From an uncultured Paracoccaceae bacterium (GTDB lineage Bacteria; Pseudomonadota; Alphaproteobacteria; Rhodobacterales; Rhodobacteraceae): DNA of 64,000 bases. The DNA lies in assembly GCA_947495795.1 (NCBI GenBank), contig CANMAI010000003.1, forward strand, positions 248,001 through 312,000, in the 5' to 3' direction. Of this stretch, positions 38,476-47,840 are shown in pieces (the stretch's first letter is position 1; every line of letters starts with the position of its first letter). The notes beneath the pieces were generated by a model. It saw nothing but the letters and a program-made list of their open reading frames with translations, searched no databases and was not told the DNA's origin. Both the position numbers and the translations under genes were made by a program.

Positions 38476-38966
38476 TGCGCTTCATCGCAACCTTCGGCTT
38501 TGTCGGCCTCATCCCCATCGCTCCCGGCACGTTCGGCTCCCTCGCAGCTCTGCCCGCCGCCTATGGGCTTCACTATCTCGGCGGCTTTCCCGCACTTGCT
38601 CTGGCCACCATCGCTGTCTTCATCATCGGCACCGCAGCCACCGCCGCCGTCACCAGGGGCGCGGCAGAGCATGATCCCGGCTCCATCGTGATAGACGAGG
38701 TCGCAGGCCAGTTCATCGCCCTATGGCCCCTCTCCGCCGGGCTCTGGTTCGCCTCCGCAGCACCCCACGTCTTCCCATGGCCGGGCTGGATCGGCGCCTT
38801 CCTCCTCTTCCGCCTCTTCGATATCTGGAAGCCCTGGCCCGTCAGTTGGGCCGACAACATGCACACCCCCTTCGGAGTGATGCTCGACGATGTGATCGCG
38901 GGCATCATGGGCGCACTCCTCCTCACCGTCGCCGCAGGGATCTCTCACGGATGGATGGGGCTATGA
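38472..38966 (+). CDS. pgpA: phosphatidylglycerophosphatase A
   Basis: Membrane phosphatase that converts PGP to phosphatidylglycerol. The 164-residue protein has about four helices and the PgpA motifs [24 protein letters not shown] and [15 protein letters not shown]...[10 protein letters not shown]. Both of its ends overlap neighbours by ATGA (ispF, cinA), so the four genes ispD-ispF-pgpA-cinA form one transcript. Confidence 0.94.
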   Translation: MMRFIATFGFVGLIPIAPGTFGSLAALPAAYGLHYLGGFPALALATIAVFIIGTAATAAVTRGAAEHDPGSIVIDEVAGQFIALWPLSAGLWFASAAPHVFPWPGWIGAFLLFRLFDIWKPWPVSWADNMHTPFGVMLDDVIAGIMGALLLTVAAGISHGWMGL

Positions 38967-39424
38967 CAGCGGAGGAAGTCATTGATCGCGCCCGCGCCGA
39001 AGGCATCAGGATCACCGCCGCCGAAAGCTGCACAGGCGGTGGGCTGATGGCGGCCCTCACCGCTGTCCCCGGCGCGTCGGATGTGTTCGATCGTGGCTTT
39101 GTCACCTACTCGAACGAAGCCAAGATGGAGATGCTGGGCGTCCGCCGGGAAACGCTCGAAGCGCACGGTGCCGTTTCCGAAGAAACCGCAGCCGAGATGG
39201 CCGAAGGCGCCCTCAAACACGCCAATGCCCAAAGCGCTATCTCCATAACCGGCATCGCAGGCCCCGGCGGCTCCGACTTCAAACCCGAAGGCATGGTCTG
39301 CTTCGGTCTTGCCACCCAAACAGGAACACATGCCGAAACGATCCAGTTCGGAGCAATCGGCCGCGAAAACGTCCGCAACGCCTCCATTGCAGAAGCGCTT
39401 CGCCTTCTCGGCGAAACGCTCTGA
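38963..39424 (+). CDS. CinA C-terminal domain amidohydrolase (PncC-type)
   Basis: A 153-residue stand-alone CinA C-terminal domain, the type shown to deamidate nicotinamide mononucleotide (PncC). The active-site segment ITAAESCTGGGLMAALT, the FDRGFVTYSNEAK strand and SITGIAGPGGSDFKPEGMV (here split) are present. The N-terminal molybdopterin-like half of full CinA is absent. ATG 38963 overlaps the pgpA stop; in-frame ATG 38951 is a poorer alternative. Confidence 0.9.
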   Translation: MTAEEVIDRARAEGIRITAAESCTGGGLMAALTAVPGASDVFDRGFVTYSNEAKMEMLGVRRETLEAHGAVSEETAAEMAEGALKHANAQSAISITGIAGPGGSDFKPEGMVCFGLATQTGTHAETIQFGAIGRENVRNASIAEALRLLGETL

Positions 39425-39510
39425 CATCCTTTACCAGCAGACAGGAAAGAGAGCACGCGCCCGTGCCCCCGCGACAGGATGATCCGTCCGAAAACCGAGG
39501 CTCCATCGCC

Positions 39511-39542
39511 TTCATCTTTCCTCAAATATCCCCGCCGGAGGC
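39511..39542. repeat. Intergenic 3' repeat, copy 2
   Basis: Second copy of the element at 9814-9844: TTCATCTTTCCTCAAATATC then CCCGCCGGAGGC. It lies 11 bases before the sufS stop, between the convergent cinA and sufS genes. Only the C/G run differs substantially from copy 1. Confidence 0.5.
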
Positions 39543-39552
39543 GTTATACTCT

Positions 39553-40772
<1,220 letters not shown>

Positions 40773-40773
<1 letters not shown>

Positions 40774-41357
40774 CAGTTCCCCATCTCCGGCGGCGCTATT
40801 CCCATCATCAGAAACACGACATTTAGCGCGAATGACAGCACAATCAGTGTGACAAAGATGCCCCCGAACACACGCCAGGCATTCACAAAGCCGTGCAACT
40901 CGGCAGAAAACGCGCTGAGCGCCCAGAAAAACCAGACCACCAGAAATATCAGCAGCAAAATAGCCAGCGGCGGCACCAGAACGATGGCTATGGAAATGCC
41001 TATCTGGATGAGGATCGAGACGATATTGAACCACACCGTCAGGGCCAGCGCGCCCCGGAAATCACCCTTGCCCTGAAAGGCGCGGCCAAGCCTGTCCATC
41101 AGCGTTGCAATCACAAGGCAGAGCAAAAACTGAAAGAGCGCAAGCAAAAGAGGTTGCGCAAGGAGCGCTGACAGCAGCACCCGCGCACCGTCTTCCTTCG
41201 CCTGGAAACTCACAGACGAAAGCAGAGCACTCAGCACCGCAGTAAGTGCTGCAATCTCCACCAGTTGCTGTGTTGCAAGAGGCAAGGCCAGCACCCGCGC
41301 CGCAGCGGAGCGCGGTTTGACAAGGCTGTCTTTCAACAGCCCAATCCAGTCAGTCAT
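40773..41357 (-). CDS. Yip1-like membrane protein 1
   Basis: A 194-residue polytopic protein with about five helices; the core LGRAFQGKGDFRGALALTVW matches the Yip1 domain of bacterial membrane proteins of unknown function. It differs from the next two Yip1-like proteins in length and N-terminus. Coupled to sufS by a TGATG overlap and three bases from the upstream Yip1-like stop. The role in the suf operon is unknown. Confidence 0.78.
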
Positions 41358-41360
41358 TGT

Positions 41361-42056
41361 TTAGTGTCCGCTTATCCCGAAGAAGATCCCGCCAGCCAGA
41401 ACGACGAGAGCCACAATCGAAAGTACGATAAACGAAGTTTTGTTGGACTTGAAGTGCTGCGCTTCGGAAAGGCCCTGACTGATGATCCACATGAAGGGCA
41501 ATACCCCCAGCCAGTAGGGAACAAGCGCCACCCACTTGTTGCCGAGTATCGGCAGGGTCGGCTCCAGCCAGTTCATGAAGATCGTGATCAGCGCCATCAG
41601 CAGGCCGAAAGGAGCCGCCACAATCGCGCCCCAGAACACGCCAACCCGCGTGTCGTACCAGGTGCCCTTGCCCCCAAAGGCGGCCGAGCCTTTCGCGAGG
41701 ATAAACGAGAAAATATACATCACTGTCGTGCGCAGAAAGAGCGCGCCAATCAGCACAAGGCCTATGCTCAGCGGAATTTCGGATTTGAAGGATTCCGGCG
41801 GTGCCACCACCGTTTTGAGAGACATGGAGAGGAAAAAGACGATATCGGAGAGAAGAACGAAAAACAGAAGCCGCGCCTCGCTTGGCTTCTCGTCTATCAG
41901 GTTGCGGGTTGCCGCCCGCATATCCTTCCAGCTCCGCCAGATCCGCGGCCCAAGCCCGATCCGGTTCTCATCCATCTCCGCGAGTTCAAGTTCCAACTCT
42001 TCCAGAGCCGTAAGACGCGGAGCTGCACCCGGGCCCTCCAGTACGTTCTCGGACAT
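41361..42056 (-). CDS. Yip1-like membrane protein 2
   Basis: A 231-residue protein. An acidic soluble N-terminus of about 60 residues (LEELELELAEMDENRIG) precedes five helices with the Yip1-like block GKGTWYDTRVGVFWGAIVAAP. ATG 42056 follows AAGGAGTG; a GTG at 42065 lies in frame. The 152-base gap before it is the only sizeable gap inside the suf operon, so an internal promoter is possible. Function unknown. Confidence 0.75.
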   Translation of the reverse strand: MSENVLEGPGAAPRLTALEELELELAEMDENRIGLGPRIWRSWKDMRAATRNLIDEKPSEARLLFFVLLSDIVFFLSMSLKTVVAPPESFKSEIPLSIGLVLIGALFLRTTVMYIFSFILAKGSAAFGGKGTWYDTRVGVFWGAIVAAPFGLLMALITIFMNWLEPTLPILGNKWVALVPYWLGVLPFMWIISQGLSEAQHFKSNKTSFIVLSIVALVVLAGGIFFGISGH

Positions 42057-42208
42057 CTCAATCACTCCTTCAGCCTTTTCGTGGCGCTTAAAGGCACTGC
42101 CCCGCGCACCTTGCGCGATCCCTTCGCCCCACTGATTTACTGGCTACCTGCACCCAAAAATGGGTCGCAAATATGGCCAAACGGTTAAAAACTAGGGTGT
42201 TCGACCGA

Positions 42209-42781
42209 TTACGATGCCGCTATTATTACGAGAAACAGCGCGGATGGCATCAAAAAACTGATCGTAACGCGCATTCTGCTCGAAAAATCTTCTGCCACCA
42301 TCACCGTTCCCGCCAAAATCCAGAGGAAAAGCGCAAAAAGCGCCAGATTAACCGCCCAAAGAGCCGCTGGCAGCGTCAAAACGCCGCCAATCAGCGTGCC
42401 AAGGGCGGCCAGAGGCGTCGTCAGCAGCATTCCCCAGAAAACGGCGTGCCGTGTGCGCTCCGCTGTACCCTTGCCACCCATCACACGGGCAACAAGGTGC
42501 ACGAGCATCGCAAACCCGTAAAGAAAGAGCGGCAAGAGGAAAACGGCCCCGAAAAGGGCCGCAAGCACATGCGCTGAGATATCGCCCTGCCCCGCCGTCT
42601 CGATACCGTCAAGCGCCTCGGCACGGGCATCGGCCAGCGTTTGCGGCAGGCTGGCGAAAAAGCCAACCAACCCCACCACAAACGCATACATCAAAAGCCG
42701 TGCCTCGCCGGGCGGGTTGGCCAACCGGCGCGCCATCGTCCCCGGCACGTCCCGGTAAGCCTCCCAGATACGGTTCAGCAT
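42209..42781 (-). CDS. Yip1-like membrane protein 3
   Basis: A 190-residue protein with about five helices and the block MGGKGTAERTRHAVFWGMLLTTPLAALG, clearly related to Yip1-like protein 2 (GKGTWYDTRVGVFWGAIVAAP, same spacing, and a shared PxEARLL stretch near the N-terminus). The two look like a duplication. It lies seven bases after the sufD stop. Function unknown. Confidence 0.76.
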   Translation of the reverse strand: MLNRIWEAYRDVPGTMARRLANPPGEARLLMYAFVVGLVGFFASLPQTLADARAEALDGIETAGQGDISAHVLAALFGAVFLLPLFLYGFAMLVHLVARVMGGKGTAERTRHAVFWGMLLTTPLAALGTLIGGVLTLPAALWAVNLALFALFLWILAGTVMVAEDFSSRMRVTISFLMPSALFLVIIAAS

Positions 42782-42788
42782 CCGGCGC

Positions 42789-44078
42789 TCAGACGGCCCG
42801 GTGCCGCTCTAGCCAGGCACCCAGCCGCTCGCGTATCTCGTCGGCCAGCGCTGCGTCCTCGATCTCCTGAATGGCCTCATCAATGAAAGCCAGCACCAGC
42901 ATGCCCTGCGCATCAACACGCGGCACGCCTCGGGATGTCAGATAAAACAGCGCATCCTCATCCACGGCACCAACGGTGGACCCATGCGAGCAGGCCACAT
43001 CATCGGCATAGATCTCAAGTTCGGGCTTTGCGAGAAACTGGCTGTCATCATCCAGCATCAGCCCCTGGGAGATCTGATAACCATCCGTTTTCTGGGCACC
43101 CGCCTTCACAAGGATCTTGCCCTGAAATGCCCCCTTCGCACCATTGCGCAGCACTTTCTTGAACACCTGACGGCTCTCGCAGTTCACCGCATCATGCGTG
43201 ATGAAAACCGTGTCATCATGATGGAACGCACCATCACCCGCCGAAGCCCCCGCAATATGCGCCTGCGCGTCATCGCCGGTAAACTCGATCACCGCCTCAT
43301 TGCGCGTCAGCACGCCGTTTACCGTCAATGTGAAGGATTTGAACACACTCTCCGTGCCCAGCCGCGTAAACATATGCGTGGCCGCCAACCGCTCATGGTC
43401 CCGTCCCTGCGCCCGCACATGATGGAACGTGGCCCGATCCGCCACCTCCACTTCCATGCATTTGTTGAACCGCGCCGCCGCGGGCCCGTTTTCCAGAAGG
43501 GTCACCTCCGCGCCTTCCTCCACCTTGATCACGTGATGGATCACGGCATCAGAGGTTGGGTTCTCATGCAGATAGCGCAGCGAGATCGGCTTTGCCGCCT
43601 TGCCGGTTACCCGGATCGCCACACCAACAGAGGCAACAGCCGTGTTCAGCGCCGCCATTGGCCGCGGCACGGGGTCCTGCCCGCGCGCTTCCAACACACC
43701 GAACACATCCTTGGCCCAGTGAATATCCGTGGCCAGCGCATCGCTCAGGTGCTCGATCTCCACGCCCGAAAGCGCCAGATCATCCGATTGCGCGGGGTCG
43801 AAAATACCGTCCACAAAAACCAGCTTCAGCCGATCCACTTCGCCAAATACCGGCGCCTCGTCCACCTTCAGAACCGCTGCTTCAGCAGTGTCAGCCGTCA
43901 ACGGGCGGGGGTCGGTGTATTTCCAGTATTCATCACGCCCAACAGGCGCGCCCATAGCCCTGAGTGATGCAACGGCTTTCTCGCGCATCTCCTCCGCCCA
44001 TCTGGCACCCTTGGTCGGTGCCGGGTGGCGGGCCAGAAGCGCTTCTGCCCCATCCGCCTTCACTTCCGGCAATCCCAT
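42789..44078 (-). CDS. sufD: Fe-S cluster assembly protein SufD
   Basis: Scaffold subunit of SufBC2D. The 429 residues have an N-terminal helical part with WRRTDPRP-like YWKYTDPRPL, then the long beta-helix core and the C-terminal DDVACSHGSTVGAVDEDALFYLTSRG motif shared by SufB and SufD. The conserved His in CSHGSTVG is present. It overlaps sufC as TGATG. Confidence 0.94.
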   Translation of the reverse strand: MGLPEVKADGAEALLARHPAPTKGARWAEEMREKAVASLRAMGAPVGRDEYWKYTDPRPLTADTAEAAVLKVDEAPVFGEVDRLKLVFVDGIFDPAQSDDLALSGVEIEHLSDALATDIHWAKDVFGVLEARGQDPVPRPMAALNTAVASVGVAIRVTGKAAKPISLRYLHENPTSDAVIHHVIKVEEGAEVTLLENGPAAARFNKCMEVEVADRATFHHVRAQGRDHERLAATHMFTRLGTESVFKSFTLTVNGVLTRNEAVIEFTGDDAQAHIAGASAGDGAFHHDDTVFITHDAVNCESRQVFKKVLRNGAKGAFQGKILVKAGAQKTDGYQISQGLMLDDDSQFLAKPELEIYADDVACSHGSTVGAVDEDALFYLTSRGVPRVDAQGMLVLAFIDEAIQEIEDAALADEIRERLGAWLERHRAV

Positions 44079-44836
44079 CAGGCCACCTCCGCCAGGATAT
44101 CGGTATAGCCATTCTGCTCAACCTCAAGCGCCAGCTCCGGCCCGCCCGTTTTCACGATGCGCCCATCCGCCATGATATGCACGACATCGGGTTTGATATG
44201 ATCCAGCAGGCGCTGGTAATGCGTGATCACCAGAAAGCCCCGGCCCGCATCCCGCAGCGCGTTCACTCCGTCAGCCACCAGCTTCATGGCATCCACATCA
44301 AGGCCACTGTCTGTTTCGTCCATGATGCACATCTTCGGCTGCAAAACGGCCATTTGCAGGATTTCGTTGCGTTTCTTCTCACCACCCGAGAAGCCCACAT
44401 TCACGGGCCGCTTCAGCATGTCATCGCTGATCTTCAGGCTCTTCGCCGTCTCGCGCACCAACTTCAGAAACTGGGCCGCATTCAGCTCTTCCTCGCCCCG
44501 GGCCTTGCGCTGGCCGTTCAAAGCGGTGCGCAGGAACGTCATGTTGCCCACACCAGGTATCTCCACCGGGTACTGAAACGCCAGAAAAAGCCCCGCTGCC
44601 GCCCGCTCTTCGGGCTCCAGCTCCAGCAGATCTTCCCCCTCAAGCGCAGCGGAACCCTCCGTCACCTCATAGCCATCCTTGCCGGAAAGCACGTAGGATA
44701 AAGTCGATTTCCCGGAACCGTTCGGGCCCATGATCGCATGCACCTTCCCGGATTCCACCGAAAGATCCACACCCTTCAGGATCACCTTGTCCTCTTCCTC
44801 AAGTTTCACGTGCAAATTCTTGATTTCCAACATCAT
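44078..44836 (-). CDS. sufC: Fe-S assembly ATPase SufC
   Basis: ABC-type ATPase that drives conformational change of SufB/SufD; not a transporter. The 252 residues carry Walker A GPNGSGKST, the SufC-specific FSGGEKKRNEILQM signature and MDETDSGLDVDA Walker B, and GFLVITHYQRLLD with the switch His. Two ATG codons are adjacent; the first overlaps the upstream stop as ATGA. Confidence 0.96.
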   Translation of the reverse strand: MMLEIKNLHVKLEEEDKVILKGVDLSVESGKVHAIMGPNGSGKSTLSYVLSGKDGYEVTEGSAALEGEDLLELEPEERAAAGLFLAFQYPVEIPGVGNMTFLRTALNGQRKARGEEELNAAQFLKLVRETAKSLKISDDMLKRPVNVGFSGGEKKRNEILQMAVLQPKMCIMDETDSGLDVDAMKLVADGVNALRDAGRGFLVITHYQRLLDHIKPDVVHIMADGRIVKTGGPELALEVEQNGYTDILAEVA

Positions 44837-45360
44837 TCTACTCCCTCATCCGTAATTTGCGGCAAACGTCGCAGCCCATCCTGCCCCTGTGCCTGTGTTC
44901 CATCTTCGGTTGCCAACGGCAGCCGCGTCTCCGCCCAGTTGCGCACGCTCAGAAGGCGTGGCCGTTCAGCCAGAAGTCCCTCCAGATTGGCCCGCAAGTC
45001 GGGAAAACTCTCTTCAATCTCAGGCACCTGCGCCATGAAATGGTTGCCAAAAGGGATCCAGAGGAACGCCCCGATCAATATGCCGAACAGGGCCGAGCTT
45101 CGCAGCATCACATAGACGCCAAAAACAGCCGCAAGTATGCCGACAAGCCCCGCCACGATCATCGGAAAGCCGTCGTTCCGGCTGCCCGCACCGGAAAGCA
45201 GGTTGCGGATGGCGTCCCACCCCTGCGCCAGCACTTCCGGCCTGTCGAGCAAAACCGCGGTCGCAAAAACACCCACCACAACACCAAGCACCAGCATCAC
45301 CACCTTGGCGAGCATCGCTCCGATGTTGCGAGAGCGCTTCGGCGCCACAAATTTCGTCAT
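44833..45360 (-). CDS. membrane protein of unknown function in the suf operon
   Basis: 175 residues, not recognised. Two hydrophobic segments (about 15-40 and 65-95) are separated by a short loop with NDGFPM; the C-terminal 75 residues are soluble and acidic to neutral (VPEIEESFPDLRANLEGLLA). Overlaps sufC and the next small gene by ATGA, so it is co-translated with the Fe-S machinery. Confidence 0.7.
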   Translation of the reverse strand: MTKFVAPKRSRNIGAMLAKVVMLVLGVVVGVFATAVLLDRPEVLAQGWDAIRNLLSGAGSRNDGFPMIVAGLVGILAAVFGVYVMLRSSALFGILIGAFLWIPFGNHFMAQVPEIEESFPDLRANLEGLLAERPRLLSVRNWAETRLPLATEDGTQAQGQDGLRRLPQITDEGVE

Positions 45361-45653
45361 CTGGCGGCCTTCTCAACCACCGGCACACCGCCGCCCTCCC
45401 GCGCCTGATCAAGCGCGGGCGTCTTGTCAAACCGGTGCTTGGCTTCAGGGTTGTCGATCCGATACCAGCCAAACAATCTGGCGGTCCAGTTGTGCAGATA
45501 ATGAAACAGCGTCGAGAACACGGCCGTCTTGATCACAGCCTCCAGAAGCGCGCCAAACGTCGTTACGTTAGGGCCATCGAGCAAAAGGCTGCCAAAGAAA
45601 TTGAGAATAAAGAAGATAAAGCCCGCAATGATGGAAGCGCCAAGAAACTGCAT
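45357..45653 (-). CDS. small membrane protein of unknown function
   Basis: 98 residues with two hydrophobic segments (about 5-25 and 35-55) and a soluble tail. The composition and the WYRIDNPEAKHRF stretch are conserved-looking, but no family is recognised. Its stop overlaps the start of the 175-residue gene by ATGA, and its start abuts the YbjQ-like stop. Confidence 0.66.
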   Translation of the reverse strand: MQFLGASIIAGFIFFILNFFGSLLLDGPNVTTFGALLEAVIKTAVFSTLFHYLHNWTARLFGWYRIDNPEAKHRFDKTPALDQAREGGGVPVVEKAAR

Positions 45654-45970
45654 CAGATGCCCTCCACTGTCACGGCCGTGCCCGAGGCGGAAACCATCAG
45701 CATGTTGTTGATCACCTCATAATCGAGATCGACGCCCACAATCGCATTCGCCCCCTTCGCGCGGCCCCGGTCTTCCAGCTCTTCCAGGGCAATGTCTCGC
45801 GCCTTGGCAAGTTCCTCCTCATAAGCGCCCGAACGCCCGCCGAGGATATCCGTGACACCGGCAAAGAGGTCGCGCACTATGTTGGCACCCAGAATGGCCT
45901 CGCCCACCACAACGCCGTGGTAGTGCCCGATCCTGTGCCCTTCAATCGAAGGTGTGGTCGTCACAATCAT
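45653..45970 (-). CDS. YbjQ/UPF0145 family protein
   Basis: A 105-residue protein of the YbjQ family (Pfam YbjQ_1), a pentameric barrel-like fold of unknown role, sometimes linked to metal binding. Visible motifs are [33 protein letters not shown] and [16 protein letters not shown] 45970 starts the domain; the longer reading to 46030 adds unrelated residues. Confidence 0.88.
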   Translation of the reverse strand: MIVTTTPSIEGHRIGHYHGVVVGEAILGANIVRDLFAGVTDILGGRSGAYEEELAKARDIALEELEDRGRAKGANAIVGVDLDYEVINNMLMVSASGTAVTVEGI

Positions 45971-46041
45971 ACCGTTTCTCCCGTCTTCACCCAGGCCAGA
46001 GGCCAGCGCGCAAAATCTCGTGCCATCCATATACTGCCCGC

Positions 46042-46329
46042 CTACGCCACCGCAAAGACGGCAAATTCAGGCGGGTCCGGCCAGCCGTGCCAGTCGCGTG
46101 AAGCGATGAACCAGCGCCGTCCGTCCACATCCGCAACCCACTCAAGCATATCACCAAACCGCGCGATCTCCGTATGCCCGTGCCACGCTTCCATATCGCC
46201 CGGCGCGGGCCTGCGCCAGCGCAAAGGCCGCCGCCGCGCCATCCGAAAACGCCATGCCCACACCAGATCCACCCAAAGGCTCTGCCCAAGCCCGTCCTCG
46301 GGAATGTCGCTGGCCAAACTCCTGGCCAT
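46042..46329 (-). CDS. small Trp/Arg-rich hypothetical protein
   Basis: 95 residues, family not recognised. The basic Arg/Trp-rich middle ([16 protein letters not shown]) is followed by a compact part with [20 protein letters not shown]. It starts three bases after the cupin stop, and its reading frame is open across the only gap in this part of the operon, which supports it. Overlapping ORFs in other frames exist, so confidence is moderate. Confidence 0.55.
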   Translation of the reverse strand: MARSLASDIPEDGLGQSLWVDLVWAWRFRMARRRPLRWRRPAPGDMEAWHGHTEIARFGDMLEWVADVDGRRWFIASRDWHGWPDPPEFAVFAVA

Positions 46330-46332
46330 CCC

Positions 46333-46839
46333 TCAAAGATCCTCGCCTTCCCAGTAATCCCGGCCATCCTCGCGACGACCGATCACCTTCAGATGCGCCT
46401 GAAAGAAATTTTCCCCCGGTGCGATCCCCATGGCCGAAAATTTGCCACTGTCAGGATACTCGCAAATATCCGGATCTTGCGCTGTAGAAATACCCAGATA
46501 TTTCAGCGTCACTTCCCCGGTATTGATAATCTGATGAGCGGTTTCCGGCCCACCTCTCGGCGCTCCGCACACATCCCCGGCCTCGACGGCATGTTCCGCA
46601 TCGCCAAACCGATAGGTTCCGCTGCCTTCGAGAATCACGAACATTTCGTCATTGCCAAGGTGGTTGTGAAAGGGAAAGGCCCGTTTTCCGGGCTCCACCT
46701 GCACATACATGCAGCCCAACCCCTTCAGCCCGATCTGGCTTCCAATCGAGGCAACAAGTCCTCCAAAACGCTCCGAGCCCTGCTCGGGCGCCATCGGAAA
46801 ACCGCTCGTGTCGGCAACGTTGAGAACCGGTTTCGTCAT
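46333..46839 (-). CDS. cupin domain protein
   Basis: A 168-residue single-domain cupin. Motif 1 is read in FPFHNHLGNDEMFVILEGSG (two His and the Glu of the metal site) and motif 2 in PETAHQIINTG (third His), so a metal centre is likely. The substrate is unknown; related proteins include small dioxygenases and sugar-binding proteins. Its start overlaps the preceding small gene by ATGA. A cupin in a suf operon is unusual. Confidence 0.85.
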   Translation of the reverse strand: MTKPVLNVADTSGFPMAPEQGSERFGGLVASIGSQIGLKGLGCMYVQVEPGKRAFPFHNHLGNDEMFVILEGSGTYRFGDAEHAVEAGDVCGAPRGGPETAHQIINTGEVTLKYLGISTAQDPDICEYPDSGKFSAMGIAPGENFFQAHLKVIGRREDGRDYWEGEDL

Positions 46840-47081
46840 TGCGCCATCTCCTCAAGGCCGTATTGCAACAAAGTCACACGCACATCCTGATGCTGCAGTG
46901 TGATTGGATCAAACTCACAAATCACAGGACCATGCGGTTGGCAGTCATTAATCACTCCCCACAAGCCATAACTAAGATCGTGGGAACGTCCGGAAGCATC
47001 CGAACTGACGCCGAAACCTCCAGCCAGAAAACCGCCGACCATCACAGCCAAAACGGTCCGCTTAGTCCACCCCTCGATCAT
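46836..47081 (-). CDS. small secreted or membrane protein, unknown
   Basis: 81 residues. An N-terminal hydrophobic segment (TVLAVMVGGFLAGGFGVSS) looks like a signal peptide or anchor, and two Cys (CQPHGPVICEF) could form a disulfide in the periplasm. Not recognised. The ATG at 47081 overlaps the upstream stop as TGATG, and the stop overlaps the cupin start as ATGA. Confidence 0.6.
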   Translation of the reverse strand: MIEGWTKRTVLAVMVGGFLAGGFGVSSDASGRSHDLSYGLWGVINDCQPHGPVICEFDPITLQHQDVRVTLLQYGLEEMAQ

Positions 47082-47590
47082 CAATCCCAAACCTTCCAGA
47101 ACGGCTTCTTCTCAGCGGTCTCTTCTGCACCGGTCACAGGTTCCTCAGGCACGGCCTCCGCCGCGTCATCCTTGCGAAACCGATCCAGCCAGCCCCGCTC
47201 CTCGGCCTCCGCCAGAGTCGCCTTGCCCCCCGCAGTCACGGCCTTTTTGAGCAGCCCGTCTTCCTCTTCTGCCTGCACAACAGGAGGCTCTTCCTCCGTC
47301 ATACTGATGCCAATCGCCGTTCCAGCAAAAATGCCAAGAATGGCAAGCCCGGCAAAGCCATAGACGACGATGGCCTGATAAAGATCGTCCGCGAAGTGCC
47401 TGAAAACCGATTTACGCTCCCAGGAAATCTCACGCCGCTGGTCCTTCGGGCGCATCAGGTTGTAGACAAGCTGACCCAGGAGGACGAACGGCAAGAGCAG
47501 GGTTGCCAGCACCAAGGCGAAAATGGCCGCAAGCGGGGCGAAGATGGCGCCAAAGATCTCATCCACGGCCGCGACTCCGACTTTCAGCAA
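47081..47590 (-). CDS. membrane protein of unknown function
   Basis: 169 residues with two hydrophobic segments (about 10-40 and 70-95) and an acidic, low-complexity C-terminus (EEEPPVVQAEEED, AEAVPEEPVTGAEETAEK). Not recognised. It begins within the last 32 bases of the preceding gene, in another frame. Confidence 0.65.
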   Translation of the reverse strand: MLKVGVAAVDEIFGAIFAPLAAIFALVLATLLLPFVLLGQLVYNLMRPKDQRREISWERKSVFRHFADDLYQAIVVYGFAGLAILGIFAGTAIGISMTEEEPPVVQAEEEDGLLKKAVTAGGKATLAEAEERGWLDRFRKDDAAEAVPEEPVTGAEETAEKKPFWKVWD

Positions 47591-47840
47591 ACCAGTGATC
47601 TGCCATCCTTTCTAGGAAAGCTCTGTCGGTAACCGGAAAACCCGAAGCATCTCCAATCACAGAATCGATGCTGCATGTTGGGCACGCCGCCGTTTCCGGC
47701 TTACCAGCCCCCTCGAAGATCCAGTCATCCACTGCTGTGGGCGAAAATACACTGCAGCAACAGAAGCACCCGCATATGCTGCTGCGCTCAATCTCATCCC
47801 TGTTTCGGATAGAGTGCTTATGCGGGGTCTCAAGGTCCAC
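47559..47840 (-). CDS. CxC-rich small cytosolic protein (GDASGFP family)
   Basis: 93 residues. Cysteines in CGCFCCC (23-29) and CPTC (53-56), followed by SIDSVIGDASGFPVTD and HWF near the end, match a widespread small family often labelled cytoplasmic protein, which has the WxDEG...CPxCGIDSVIG pattern. A zinc- or Fe-S-binding site is plausible from the cysteines. GTG 47840 is immediately after the sufB stop (TAAGTG), so translation is coupled. A second Zn or metal factor beside sufB is notable. Confidence 0.75.
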   Translation of the reverse strand: MDLETPHKHSIRNRDEIERSSICGCFCCCSVFSPTAVDDWIFEGAGKPETAACPTCSIDSVIGDASGFPVTDRAFLERMADHWFAESRSRGRG

